Assembly: GCA_002433025.1 (NCBI GenBank)
Contig: DJGZ01000080.1
Span: 48,923-112,922 of the forward strand
Origin: Bacteroidales bacterium UBA5833
Lineage (GTDB): Bacteria > Bacteroidota > Bacteroidia > Bacteroidales > Lentimicrobiaceae
Direction: 5' to 3'
DNA: 64,000 nt
Positions 8,535 to 16,236 of the stretch are shown in pieces. Below the pieces are notes generated by a model. That model was not told the DNA's origin and ran no database searches. It saw only the letters and a program-made list of their open reading frames with translations. A program made the position numbers and the translations under genes. Numbering within the stretch: position 1 is the first letter of the stretch; each line of letters starts with the position of its first letter.

Positions 8535-10007
8535 ATGAGGAAACTATTTTTGGCAAGTATTATTCTGCTAATCATATCTTCTGTTAAAGGGCAGAGCACT
8601 TACGAATTATATATAAGTGTTCAGCAGCAAACGTTTTCCAGCACGGCAATAGATGATGGCAATGGCGGAATAATTGCCTTAATTAATGTGCTTACTGGCA
8701 CAGACTATGGGCCATCAAATTATATCAATGCCTATATTCTGCAAATTTCGCAGACAGGTGACACCTTAACACATAGATACTCATTTCACGATACCACCTT
8801 CATCTTTAACAGGATTCATCGGTTAGATGAAGGTGGTTATTTTGTTACAGGAGAAACGCGTTTACCAAATACTCAGGTCTCACATTTATTGTTAGCCCGA
8901 TTAGACAGTGATTTTAATATGCTTTGGGCAAAACACTATTATTATGCGGAATTAAATTTCCAAATTCGGTGTTATAATATTTTTCAGGATGGCGATACCC
9001 TGATTATGCCCATAGGCAGAAGTGAATTTCCCGGAGCTGCTTTCTACCCTTTGCTTATAAAAACTGACCTAAATGGCAATATTTTGCATGAGGTATTTCA
9101 TTACACCAACGGCTTACGAACAGATTCCCCATCTTTCATGTACGAAAAAAGAAATGGACGTGTTTGGATGTTTGAGGATGCGTTTGTAGGTGGATTACCA
9201 GGTCCATCACGATCAGTTTTCGGTCGCAATTTTGAGTTTTTGTATACTGAAGGATTTGGAGTATATGGTGGTCCATGGAGAATGTATACCACATGGGATG
9301 CAGATAGTAATATCCTTATGTCGTATATTGCCAATAGAATTGGGGCGCAATATCAGGACGATGAAATTTGGTTAGCCAAATACGATACCTCTTTGAATCG
9401 CTTGTACAGAAACAGCTTTGGTACAGCCGATACCATGGACAATACACCCTTTTGGGGGGCAGGCGTTTCGTTTAAACATTTTGACACCATATACTTTTCA
9501 GGTTATAAACACAAAACAATGTACCAGCCAAATCCAGGTATGCTTAACTGGATGGTTGCCGGGCAAACAGATGCGCAGTTAAACCCTCGGTTTATTCATT
9601 ACATTGGGGGTGACCAGTATTACGAAACCCGGTATATGCTGGCAACCAGCGATGGGGGTTTTGTAATACAAGCCGGAGTGTTTAATCACAAAACATTACA
9701 TTACGACTTACTCTTTCTTAAATTAAACAACCAGGGTTTGATTACAGGAAACAGCTCAAATAAAACAGCAGTAAAGCGAGCATTTATCAGTCCAAACCCG
9801 GCAACTGATTTTATAGGAGTAGATTGTTTTCTGCCTTTTGCAAAGGCAAATATAACGACCCTTACTGGCACTACCATGTTGGAATTTAACTTAAACACCG
9901 GTTCCACCCGATTGCCCCTGCAACAACTTAAACCGGGAATTTACCTGCTTGGTATAACAGTGCCGGGGTCAGGTTTGATTGAAACTCACAAGTTTGTAAA
10001 ACTTTAA
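8535..10007 (+). CDS. T9SS-sorted secreted protein, paralogue 1
   Basis: A 490-residue secreted protein. Residues ~1-19 form a signal peptide (MRKLFLASIILLIISSVKGQ). The body is beta-rich and probably propeller-like, with repeated hydrophobic strands separated by Asp/Gly loops (AIDDGNGGIIALI, DEGGYFVTGE, DGGFVIQAG). The last ~80 residues form a type-A T9SS C-terminal sorting domain: AFISPNPATDFIGVDC, then LKPGIYLLGITV, ending ETHKFVKL. It should be carried across the outer membrane by T9SS and anchored or released. It is a close paralogue of the next gene, with only 2 bp between stop and start. Function beyond surface localisation is unknown. Confidence 0.85.
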   Translation: MRKLFLASIILLIISSVKGQSTYELYISVQQQTFSSTAIDDGNGGIIALINVLTGTDYGPSNYINAYILQISQTGDTLTHRYSFHDTTFIFNRIHRLDEGGYFVTGETRLPNTQVSHLLLARLDSDFNMLWAKHYYYAELNFQIRCYNIFQDGDTLIMPIGRSEFPGAAFYPLLIKTDLNGNILHEVFHYTNGLRTDSPSFMYEKRNGRVWMFEDAFVGGLPGPSRSVFGRNFEFLYTEGFGVYGGPWRMYTTWDADSNILMSYIANRIGAQYQDDEIWLAKYDTSLNRLYRNSFGTADTMDNTPFWGAGVSFKHFDTIYFSGYKHKTMYQPNPGMLNWMVAGQTDAQLNPRFIHYIGGDQYYETRYMLATSDGGFVIQAGVFNHKTLHYDLLFLKLNNQGLITGNSSNKTAVKRAFISPNPATDFIGVDCFLPFAKANITTLTGTTMLEFNLNTGSTRLPLQQLKPGIYLLGITVPGSGLIETHKFVKL

Positions 10008-10009
10008 AA

Positions 10010-11497
10010 ATGAACCCCAACAAAAAAATACTCACCCTGGGTTTACTCATGCTTTTGCTGGTGCTGGCTGGTAAAGCACAAGGCACTTTTGAGGTATTAA
10101 TTCCATCAGCAACAAGAACCGGAACCTACATGGCCATTGATGATGGCAATGGGGGCATTATTGCACCAATAAATAATTTGACCGGGAAAGACTATGGGCC
10201 AAGTGATTATATAAGAGGTTACCTTTTATTAATATCAGCCACTGGTGATACATCGAGTCACAGATTTTCTTTCCATGATACTACCTTTTTTCTCAATCGG
10301 ATACAACGCCTGACCAACGGGGGGTACATTCTCACCGGAGAATCAGTGCCTCCCGGCTCAGCAGGCAAATGCCTGCTTATGGCAGGGCTTGATGATGATT
10401 TCAACCTGATGTGGGCCAAACACCACTCATATTCCTATATGAATAATAGGCTCATAGTCGAAAATATCTTTCAGATAGGTGACACCTTGATAATGCCGGT
10501 GGGGAGGTGTGAATTTCCTTGCGGTTCAACTTATCCAATGTTTTTAAAAACTGATTTGCAGGGAAATATTCTATCTGAAGTCTTTCACGATGATCCATCT
10601 TTAAATAGTATCTTCCATTCTTTCATCCTAAGTATCGACAAAAAAATTATTTTTATGTTAGCCCATTCATTTGTCGGTGGAGTTACTGGTTCTTCGTATA
10701 GCATATTTAACGAAAACTTTGAATATGTTACAACCTTACCACTAGTACCACAGGACAATTCATCATGGCGTTATTACACCACCTGGACACCAGATAGCAT
10801 GATACTGATGTCTTATGTTGCCCGAAGTCCAATCATAATTACAGATTATGATGATGTTTGGCTTGCAAAATATGATTCTGCTTTAAACCTGATTAATAAG
10901 GTAAGTTTTGGTTCACCGGATACACTAGATCACACCCCAATTACTGGAATTGGAGTAGGATGTGTACATTCTGATACAATATTCTTTTCAGGTTTTAAGA
11001 ATGCGACAGGCTGGCCACCTGCAATTAACCGGGTAAGTTGGATAATGGCAGGGCAGGTAGATGGCCAGCTACAGCTTAGGTATCTGCATTACCTAGGGGG
11101 AGATGCATTTTATGAACCCAGATATATGCTTCCGCTTTCTGATGGTGGTTTTGTGATTCATGCACCCAGGTTTAATCATGAAACTGACTTGTACGACATG
11201 TACTTTATTAAACTAAACAGGGAAGGTTTAATTACTTCAAATAAACCTGGTCAGATTATCATCAACCGTGCTTTTATCTCTCCCAATCCAGCTAAGGAGT
11301 ACCTCAAAGTAGAATGTATGCTGAAACAAGCTGAAGCCAGCGTATTGACCCTGTCCGGAGCAGAAATCTCTGCTTATAAACTGGTGCAGGGAACCACCAA
11401 TTTACCAATACAAAATCTCAAACCCGGTATGTATCTGTTAAAAATCAGTACTGTGGGCAAAGCAGTAATTGAAACGCACAAGTTTATTAAACAATAA
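10010..11497 (+). CDS. T9SS-sorted secreted protein, paralogue 2
   Basis: A 495-residue tandem duplicate of the upstream gene, aligning over the whole length: both share AIDDGNGGIIA, the YSFHDTTF/FSFHDTTF block, the GDTLIMPVGR-type block and the C-terminal sorting domain (AFISPNPAKEYLKVEC, LKPGMYLLKIS, ETHKFIKQ). An N-terminal signal peptide covers residues ~1-24 (ending GKAQG). The two copies are clearly diverged, so the duplication is not recent. Forms an operon with the upstream and downstream cargo genes (2 bp and 11 bp spacings). Confidence 0.85.
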   Translation: MNPNKKILTLGLLMLLLVLAGKAQGTFEVLIPSATRTGTYMAIDDGNGGIIAPINNLTGKDYGPSDYIRGYLLLISATGDTSSHRFSFHDTTFFLNRIQRLTNGGYILTGESVPPGSAGKCLLMAGLDDDFNLMWAKHHSYSYMNNRLIVENIFQIGDTLIMPVGRCEFPCGSTYPMFLKTDLQGNILSEVFHDDPSLNSIFHSFILSIDKKIIFMLAHSFVGGVTGSSYSIFNENFEYVTTLPLVPQDNSSWRYYTTWTPDSMILMSYVARSPIIITDYDDVWLAKYDSALNLINKVSFGSPDTLDHTPITGIGVGCVHSDTIFFSGFKNATGWPPAINRVSWIMAGQVDGQLQLRYLHYLGGDAFYEPRYMLPLSDGGFVIHAPRFNHETDLYDMYFIKLNREGLITSNKPGQIIINRAFISPNPAKEYLKVECMLKQAEASVLTLSGAEISAYKLVQGTTNLPIQNLKPGMYLLKISTVGKAVIETHKFIKQ

Positions 11498-11508
11498 CAA
11501 ACACTGCC

Positions 11509-12699
11509 ATGAAAAAAACATTGACAATAATTGCAGCAGTTGCACTTGCAATTTATCTTAATCCTAAAACTATAAAAGCACAAACATGCGCTACCTGCCC
11601 GGGAAACACTGTAACCGGTGCATCGGCCTCAGCGTTAGGGTCAAACAATACTGTATCTGGTACAAAATCTACTGCCATTGGCAATGATAATATTATTTCA
11701 TCAGGTTTTGGTTTTATTGCAGGTGCACAGTCAATAATAAATAGCAGCAGCACCAACTCTTATATCATTGGTGGTTTTAATACCATCTTTACAGGTAGCC
11801 AGGAGAGTTATGTTTTTGGCAGTGCTTCTGAGGCACGCGCAAGCAGAGTTATGTTGATAGGACACAGGCTTAAATCAGGATCTACCAATCAAATTATTAT
11901 TGGAGCAGGACCTGTAGGAGGATTTCTTACCAGCAACAAAATGCACAGTCTTGCAGTTGGCTTTAAAAGCACTTTTCCTACTTTTTTTGTAAGTGAATCG
12001 CCTGCAAGTGATAGAACCGGCAAAGTGAGCATCGGCAACACTACCGATCCACAGGCGAAACTGCATATAAGAGCCGATGCTGCCGAGGATGCCTCTTTGC
12101 TGCTCGAAGCCACAGGCACCAATAAAATAAGCAGTTTTATTATGGCCGGCGGACAGGCTTACCTCGGTACTGCTTCAAATAATCATTCCCTGTCGTTTGT
12201 AACCGGTGGTACAAATACCCGCATGTTTATCAATGCAGCCAACGGCAACATAGGCATTGGCAGCGAAGAACCGGTGGCCCGCCTTCAGGTTAAAGACGGC
12301 GATATTTTTGTGGAAGATATCAACCGGGGGATTATCATGAAATCGCCCGATGGCAACTGCTGGCGGGGTGTACTCAATAATTCGGGGCAACTTGAATTTA
12401 CACTACTACCCGACTGTAATATGGTTACCGGATCGTCTGTAAAACAAGATGTTAATCCAGGTGTTGTGGTCAGTCCCAACCCCGCATCAGGGTTTTTGAT
12501 GGTTGATATTTCAACAGCCGGTGAGCATCGGTTTACTGCTTATAAACTGCTTGACTCGGCAGGTAAAGAAGTAAAATCGGGCAAAATAGAACAATTATCA
12601 ACCCGGATAGAGATGGGCAGTGTCAAAAACGGAATCTATTTCCTGCATTTGAGCGGCGAAAACAGTTTCTGGTCAGAGAAGGTAATTATCAGGCAATAA
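11509..12699 (+). CDS. T9SS-sorted protein with YadA-head-like repeats
   Basis: A 396-residue secreted protein. A signal peptide (residues ~1-24, ending IKAQ) is followed by short repeats of the kind ASALGSNNTVSG / STAIGNDNIISSG (residues ~38-110), the left-handed beta-roll pattern of trimeric autotransporter heads. Next come segments like GKVSIGNTTDPQAKLHI and GNIGIGSEEPVARLQV (residues ~166-260), common in phage tail fibres and surface proteins. The C-terminal ~80 residues are a T9SS sorting domain (VVSPNPASGFLMVDI, VKNGIYFLHLSG). Unlike true YadA proteins it has no outer-membrane anchor barrel; export is therefore through T9SS. An adhesive surface role is an inference. Confidence 0.85.
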   Translation: MKKTLTIIAAVALAIYLNPKTIKAQTCATCPGNTVTGASASALGSNNTVSGTKSTAIGNDNIISSGFGFIAGAQSIINSSSTNSYIIGGFNTIFTGSQESYVFGSASEARASRVMLIGHRLKSGSTNQIIIGAGPVGGFLTSNKMHSLAVGFKSTFPTFFVSESPASDRTGKVSIGNTTDPQAKLHIRADAAEDASLLLEATGTNKISSFIMAGGQAYLGTASNNHSLSFVTGGTNTRMFINAANGNIGIGSEEPVARLQVKDGDIFVEDINRGIIMKSPDGNCWRGVLNNSGQLEFTLLPDCNMVTGSSVKQDVNPGVVVSPNPASGFLMVDISTAGEHRFTAYKLLDSAGKEVKSGKIEQLSTRIEMGSVKNGIYFLHLSGENSFWSEKVIIRQ

Positions 12700-12783
12700 G
12701 GTCTGATGGATTTATATTGTAAGCGTCCGGTGAACTGCATCTTTCCATAATATGGCTGCAATTGATTTTTGCAGAAAAAAGCT

Positions 12784-12996
12784 ATGACAAAGAAAGAGAA
12801 GGCCGTTCTAATGCAGGATATGATAGCCAGGTGGCATGAAAGTGGGCAGAGCCGGGGGGTATCAGGGTCAACAAACTCAGGGGCTTTAGCCCAAAAGTTG
12901 GCAAAAGTTTATTCGAAGGCCGGCATAAGTAATACCGGCAAGGCCGAAAATTTCCCTGTTTTGGCTTCTCCCGGCTTTTCGGCTAAAGCCGGTTAG
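12784..12996 (+). pseudogene. Truncated insertion-sequence accessory gene (IS66 TnpA-like N-terminus)
   Basis: The first ~23 codons (12784-12852) encode MTKKEKAVLMQDMIARWHES followed by GQS. This resembles the helix-turn-helix N-terminus of small IS66-type TnpA proteins, with the 'W-x-x-SGxS' pattern. Homology then stops exactly where the 322-bp repeat begins (12849), and the rest of the frame is translated repeat DNA. I interpret it as the stub of an insertion-sequence gene whose remainder was lost or displaced by the repeat array. A similar out-of-context peptide is readable in repeat copy 3, confirming that the downstream part is repeat, not protein. Confidence 0.5.
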
Positions 12997-13692
12997 TTCG
13001 GGTATTTGCATTTTCCCCGGGCTGAAGCCCGGAGTAAGGCAAACAGCATTTTCTGACTTTTCTTCGGAAATCTGATGCCTGGATCCGGCCTTCGGCTCAA
13101 CTAATGCAATTTATGATGCCCATTTCGCAGTTTCTGAAGATACTCAATTCCGGTTAATAACCCCCGGCTTGAGCCGGGGGTTATCAGGCACTACAACATC
13201 GGGGGCTTTAGCCCAAAAGTTGGCAAAAGTTTATTCGAAGGCCGGCATAAGTAATACCGGCAAGGCCGAAAATTTCCCTGTTTTGGCTTCTCCCGGCTTT
13301 TCGGCTAAAGCCGGTTAGTTCGGGTATTTGCATTTTCCCCGGGCTGAAGCCCGGAGTAAGGCAAACAGCATTTTCTGACTTTTCTTCGGAAATCTGACGT
13401 CTGGATCCGGTCTTCAGCTCAACTAATGCAAGTATATGATGTCTATTTCGCAGTTTCTGAAGATACTCAATTCCGGTTTATAACCCCCGGCTTGAGCCGG
13501 GGGGTATCAGGGCCGACAAACTCAGGGGCTTTAGCCCAAAAGGTGGCAAGAGTTTATGCGCGCCCCGGCATAAGTAAAACCGGCAAACATAAATATCCCC
13601 CTGGTTTGACTTCTTCCGGCTTTTCGGCTAAAGCCGGTTAGTTTGGGGGCTTGCTTTTACTCCGGGCTTCAGCCCGGAGTAAAGCAAGCAGG
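12849..13692. repeat. Tandem array of a ~322-bp hairpin-rich repeat, 2.6 copies
   Basis: Three copies begin with GAGCCGGGGG at 12849, 13171 and 13494, giving periods of 322 and 323 bp; the third is cut off at about 13692. A block of ~196 bp (12880-13075 and 13202-13397) is identical between copies 1 and 2, while copy 3 is more diverged. Each copy carries several short palindromes: CCCCCGGCTTGAGCCGGGGG at copy junctions, GGCTTTAGCC, CCGGCATAAGTAATACCGG, CCGGCTTTTCGGCTAAAGCCGG-type arms, and CCGGGCTGAAGCCCGG. Copy 1 lacks the left arm of its junction hairpin, where it abuts the IS remnant. It has no credible gene. It looks like a mobilised or amplified REP-like intergenic element. Confidence 0.85.
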
Positions 13693-13866
13693 ATCACATT
13701 CCTTTGCATCAGAATTCTAACGTCCGAATCAGGAATTAAGGCCAACCAACGCAATCACAAGGAGATTGAATTAGTCACTTAAGGGAATTTGCTTTTCTTC
13801 TTTCTATAACGCATCAGATAACGAATTAACCCTCAATTTCACGGCATTAATAAAATGAATTGCTTA
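13693..13866. other. Intergenic spacer between repeat array and rpsF promoter
   Basis: Unique AT-rich sequence without an ORF; nothing else recognised. It separates the accessory stretch from the conserved ribosomal operon. Confidence 0.4.
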
Positions 13867-13900
13867 TTTGCTTTGGAAATCAGATTTTTTTGTACTTTTG
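13867..13900 (+). promoter_or_regulatory. Promoter of rpsF-rpsR-rplI
   Basis: TACTTTTG at 13893-13900 is a full match to TAnnTTTG. Two TTTG boxes lie upstream, at 13867-13870 (22-bp spacer) and 13872-13875 (17-bp spacer), either side of the usual 19-bp spacing. Transcription would start ~40 bp before rpsF. Confidence 0.65.
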
Positions 13901-13947
13901 CAATCCGTTTTAAAAACACCATGAATTAATAATTAAACCTAACGCAG

Positions 13948-14310
13948 ATGTTGAAAAACTATGAAACCGTTTTCATTATGACTCCCGTTTTGTCTGATGA
14001 ACAGATGAAGGAAGCGGTTGGAAAATTTCAGAAATTGCTGAAAGACAAGGGGGCTGAGATAGTCCACGAAGATCACTGGGGCTTGCGCAAGCTGGCTTAT
14101 CCTATTCAGAAGAAGACTTCGGGATTTTATCATTTAATTGAATTCAAATCCGAGGGTAGCCTTATCGGAGATCTTGAAGTTGCTTTTAAACGTGATGAGC
14201 GGATCCTCCGTTTCCTCACTGTAGCGCTCGACAAGCACGCCGTTGCCTACAACGAGAAAAAGCGTTTAAACAAAGCAGCCGCAGTTGCTGAAACAAATCC
14301 GGAAGCCTGA
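13948..14310 (+). CDS. rpsF: 30S ribosomal protein S6
   Basis: A 120-residue S6 protein; the N-terminus MLKNYETVFIMTPVLSDEQ and the RKLAYPIQKKTSGFYH segment are characteristic. S6 binds 16S rRNA together with S18 on the platform of the small subunit. First gene of the conserved rpsF-rpsR-rplI operon, with 28 bp to rpsR. Confidence 0.97.
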   Translation: MLKNYETVFIMTPVLSDEQMKEAVGKFQKLLKDKGAEIVHEDHWGLRKLAYPIQKKTSGFYHLIEFKSEGSLIGDLEVAFKRDERILRFLTVALDKHAVAYNEKKRLNKAAAVAETNPEA

Positions 14311-14338
14311 TCAGGTTAAATTATAAATTCATTGAACA

Positions 14339-14611
14339 ATGGCAAATCAACCAAATTCAGAAATAAAATATCTTACACCGATCGCGGTCGATGTTAAGAA
14401 AAAGAAATACTGCCGCTTTAAAAAGAGCGGGATCAAGTATATCGATTACAAGGATGCCGACTTCCTTATGAAATTCGTGAATGAGCAGGGTAAGATCCTT
14501 CCCCGCCGCATCACCGGTACATCAACCAAATACCAGCGCAAGGTCGCGCAGGCGGTTAAAAGGGCCCGTCATATTGCCCTGATGCCTTACGTGGCTGATC
14601 TTTTAAAGTAA
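14339..14611 (+). CDS. rpsR: 30S ribosomal protein S18
   Basis: A 90-residue S18 protein containing KYCRFKKSGIKYIDYKD, the ILPRRITGTSTKYQRKVAQA core and RARHIALMPYV, all diagnostic of S18. It forms a heterodimer with S6 on 16S rRNA. Located 28 bp after rpsF and 15 bp before rplI. Confidence 0.97.
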   Translation: MANQPNSEIKYLTPIAVDVKKKKYCRFKKSGIKYIDYKDADFLMKFVNEQGKILPRRITGTSTKYQRKVAQAVKRARHIALMPYVADLLK

Positions 14612-14626
14612 AGGAGGGAACATACC

Positions 14627-15076
14627 ATGGAAGTTATTCTCAAGAAAGACATCCCCAATCTGGGCTATGCAACTGATATCGTGAAGGTTCGCGATGGTTA
14701 CGGACGCAATTACCTTATTCCGCAGGGCTTTGCAATGCCGGCTACCGAAGCCAACAAGAAAATGAATGCCGAAACCCTGAAGCAGAAAGCTTTTAAGGAA
14801 GAGAAAGTCCGTAAGGAAGCCGAAGCAATGGTTAAACTGCTCGAGAACGTAAAAGTTAAAATCGGTGCCAAGGTTGCTTCAACCGGTAAGATTTTTGGTT
14901 CCGTCAATGCACTGCAGATTGCGGAAGCGCTGAAAGAGCAGTTCAATTACGATATTGACCGCAAGAAGATTCACCTTGATGGCGATTCCGTTAAGGAAGT
15001 CGGTGAATACAAGGCCAAAGTTATGCTGCACAAAGGCGTGAGCGTAATGGTGAACTTTGAGGTTTTCGCTGAATAG
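14627..15076 (+). CDS. rplI: 50S ribosomal protein L9
   Basis: A 149-residue L9 with the standard two-lobed layout: the N-terminal 23S-binding domain (MEVILKKDIPNLGYATDIVK, GYGRNYLIPQGFA), a long central helix, and a C-terminal domain (FGSVNALQIAEALKEQF). An AAAGGAGGG sequence lies just upstream of the ATG, a clear Shine-Dalgarno, which is uncommon in this phylum. Last gene of the operon, followed by a terminator. Confidence 0.97.
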   Translation: MEVILKKDIPNLGYATDIVKVRDGYGRNYLIPQGFAMPATEANKKMNAETLKQKAFKEEKVRKEAEAMVKLLENVKVKIGAKVASTGKIFGSVNALQIAEALKEQFNYDIDRKKIHLDGDSVKEVGEYKAKVMLHKGVSVMVNFEVFAE

Positions 15077-15103
15077 GCGATACTGAGGATTTTTTGTAAC
15101 TTT

Positions 15104-15131
15104 AATCCCGGTCGTAAAGCCGGGATTTTTT
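15104..15131 (+). terminator. Rho-independent terminator after rplI
   Basis: ATCCCGG-TCGTAAAG-CCGGGAT stem-loop followed by TTTTT, 28 bp after the rplI stop codon and immediately before the TrmH-family gene. Confidence 0.88.
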
Positions 15132-15138
15132 CATTAGG

Positions 15139-15912
15139 ATGCTGAGTAAAAGCCAATTAAAGCTGATCAATTCCCTGCGCCTGTCAAAAATCCGGCAGGA
15201 GGAGGGGCTTTTTGTCGCCGAAGGGGTTAAGCTGGTGGATGAATTGTTATCCAGCAATTTTGCGGTTGAAAAGGTTTTTGCCACTGCCGGCTGGATAAGC
15301 GGAAGTCATATCCCAAAACATCGTTACCTGGTTGATATTGTTGAAATAAGTCAGCAGGAACTCGAAAAAATAAGTGTACTGAATACCCCGAATCAGGTGC
15401 TTGCCATTGCCCGGATTCCGGAAACCCATGCTGCCGGTGATCTTTCGGGTGAATGGGTGCTGGCGCTTGACCAGGTCAGGGATCCCGGTAACCTGGGGAC
15501 AATCATCCGTACAGCCGATTGGTTCGGGATTGACCGGATTGTTGCGGCATCGGGCAGCGTCGATATCTGGAATCCTAAGGTTGTTCAGGCAAGTATGGGC
15601 TCCGTTTTCCGGATGCCATTTCATTATGTTGATCTTCAGCAATTTTTGAATACACACGCTGCACATGTTCCGGTTTACGGCACCCTGCTCGAAGGGGAAG
15701 ATGTAACTACTGTCCGGTTTAAATCAGGAGGCATAGTGGTAATAGGCAACGAATCGCACGGAATTTCGGAGCAGATCAGGCCTTTGATCACCGAAAGGAT
15801 CACCATTCCGGGGGCATTAAAAGGTCCCAATGGCCGTGCCGAATCGCTGAATGCCTCCATTGCGGCCGCGCTGATCTGTTATGAGATCAGGCGTCAGCAT
15901 CCTTTGGAATAG
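15139..15912 (+). CDS. TrmH/SpoU-family RNA 2'-O-methyltransferase
   Basis: A 257-residue SPOUT-class methyltransferase that uses S-adenosylmethionine to methylate ribose 2'-OH of rRNA or tRNA. The N-terminal ~95 residues form the substrate-binding domain (L30e-like, SKIRQEEGLFVAEGVKLVDE). The catalytic trefoil-knot domain shows motif 1 LDQVRDPGNLGTIIRTADWF (Asn and Arg conserved), motif 2 VVIGNESHGIS, and motif 3 ITIPGALKGPNGRAESLNAS with the family Glu-Ser-Leu-Asn. The target nucleotide cannot be predicted. Its ATG lies 8 bp after the ribosomal-operon terminator, so read-through expression is possible. Confidence 0.92.
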   Translation: MLSKSQLKLINSLRLSKIRQEEGLFVAEGVKLVDELLSSNFAVEKVFATAGWISGSHIPKHRYLVDIVEISQQELEKISVLNTPNQVLAIARIPETHAAGDLSGEWVLALDQVRDPGNLGTIIRTADWFGIDRIVAASGSVDIWNPKVVQASMGSVFRMPFHYVDLQQFLNTHAAHVPVYGTLLEGEDVTTVRFKSGGIVVIGNESHGISEQIRPLITERITIPGALKGPNGRAESLNASIAAALICYEIRRQHPLE

Positions 15913-16040
15913 ACAAAAATTACCGGCTGATAACAACATTAAGCGAAAGCTGCTGTTATATTGCCTGAGTGCTGATGCTGAATTTTCCGGGCTGTTAAGG
16001 CCTGGTCTTCAATGTAAAATGAATTTAATTTTTCTGATCA

Positions 16041-16235
16041 ATGATACTGAAAGTCGTTCTGCTTGCCACTGCAATCATCGGATTATCCATTGCCGGTATA
16101 GCCATAAAAATGTTTGTGAAAAAGGGAGGGGAGTTTAAGAAATCCTGCTCAAGCGTTGACCCCAATACAGGTCAGCGGTTGGGATGCACCTGCGGGAACA
16201 GCGAAGGAAGCTCCTGCGAAAATAAAACTGCCTGA
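16041..16235 (+). CDS. Small four-cysteine membrane protein, candidate NqrM-like NQR maturation factor
   Basis: A 64-residue protein with one N-terminal transmembrane helix (residues ~3-24, VVLLATAIIGLSIAGIAIKM) and a short soluble tail with four cysteines: KKSC, then LGCTC, then GSSC, i.e. C-x11-C-x-C-x7-C. NqrM (DUF539) of Gram-negative bacteria has the same architecture: one membrane helix, a Lys-rich turn, then SC...C-x-C...C. NqrM is needed to assemble the iron centre between NqrD and NqrE and is encoded next to apbE. Here the gene is convergent with apbE, stop codons 1 bp apart. The functional assignment is an inference from layout and Cys pattern. Confidence 0.6.
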   Translation: MILKVVLLATAIIGLSIAGIAIKMFVKKGGEFKKSCSSVDPNTGQRLGCTCGNSEGSSCENKTA

Positions 16236-16236
16236 T

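Noticed and set aside
11480..11500. Rex-like palindrome near the end of the second T9SS paralogue (TTATT...AATAACAA)
   Set aside because: The left half-site has mismatches and the position is inside a coding end, so chance is more likely.
11509..12699. Annotating the YadA-like protein as a trimeric autotransporter
   Set aside because: It lacks the C-terminal membrane anchor and instead ends in a T9SS sorting domain.
13426..13641. 71-codon open frame in repeat copy 3
   Set aside because: Its peptide resembles the end of the IS-stub frame only because both are translated from the same repeat DNA; it has no independent start context.
12849..13692. Possible CRISPR array
   Set aside because: The repeats are ~322 bp long with no short repeat/spacer alternation, and no cas genes are nearby.
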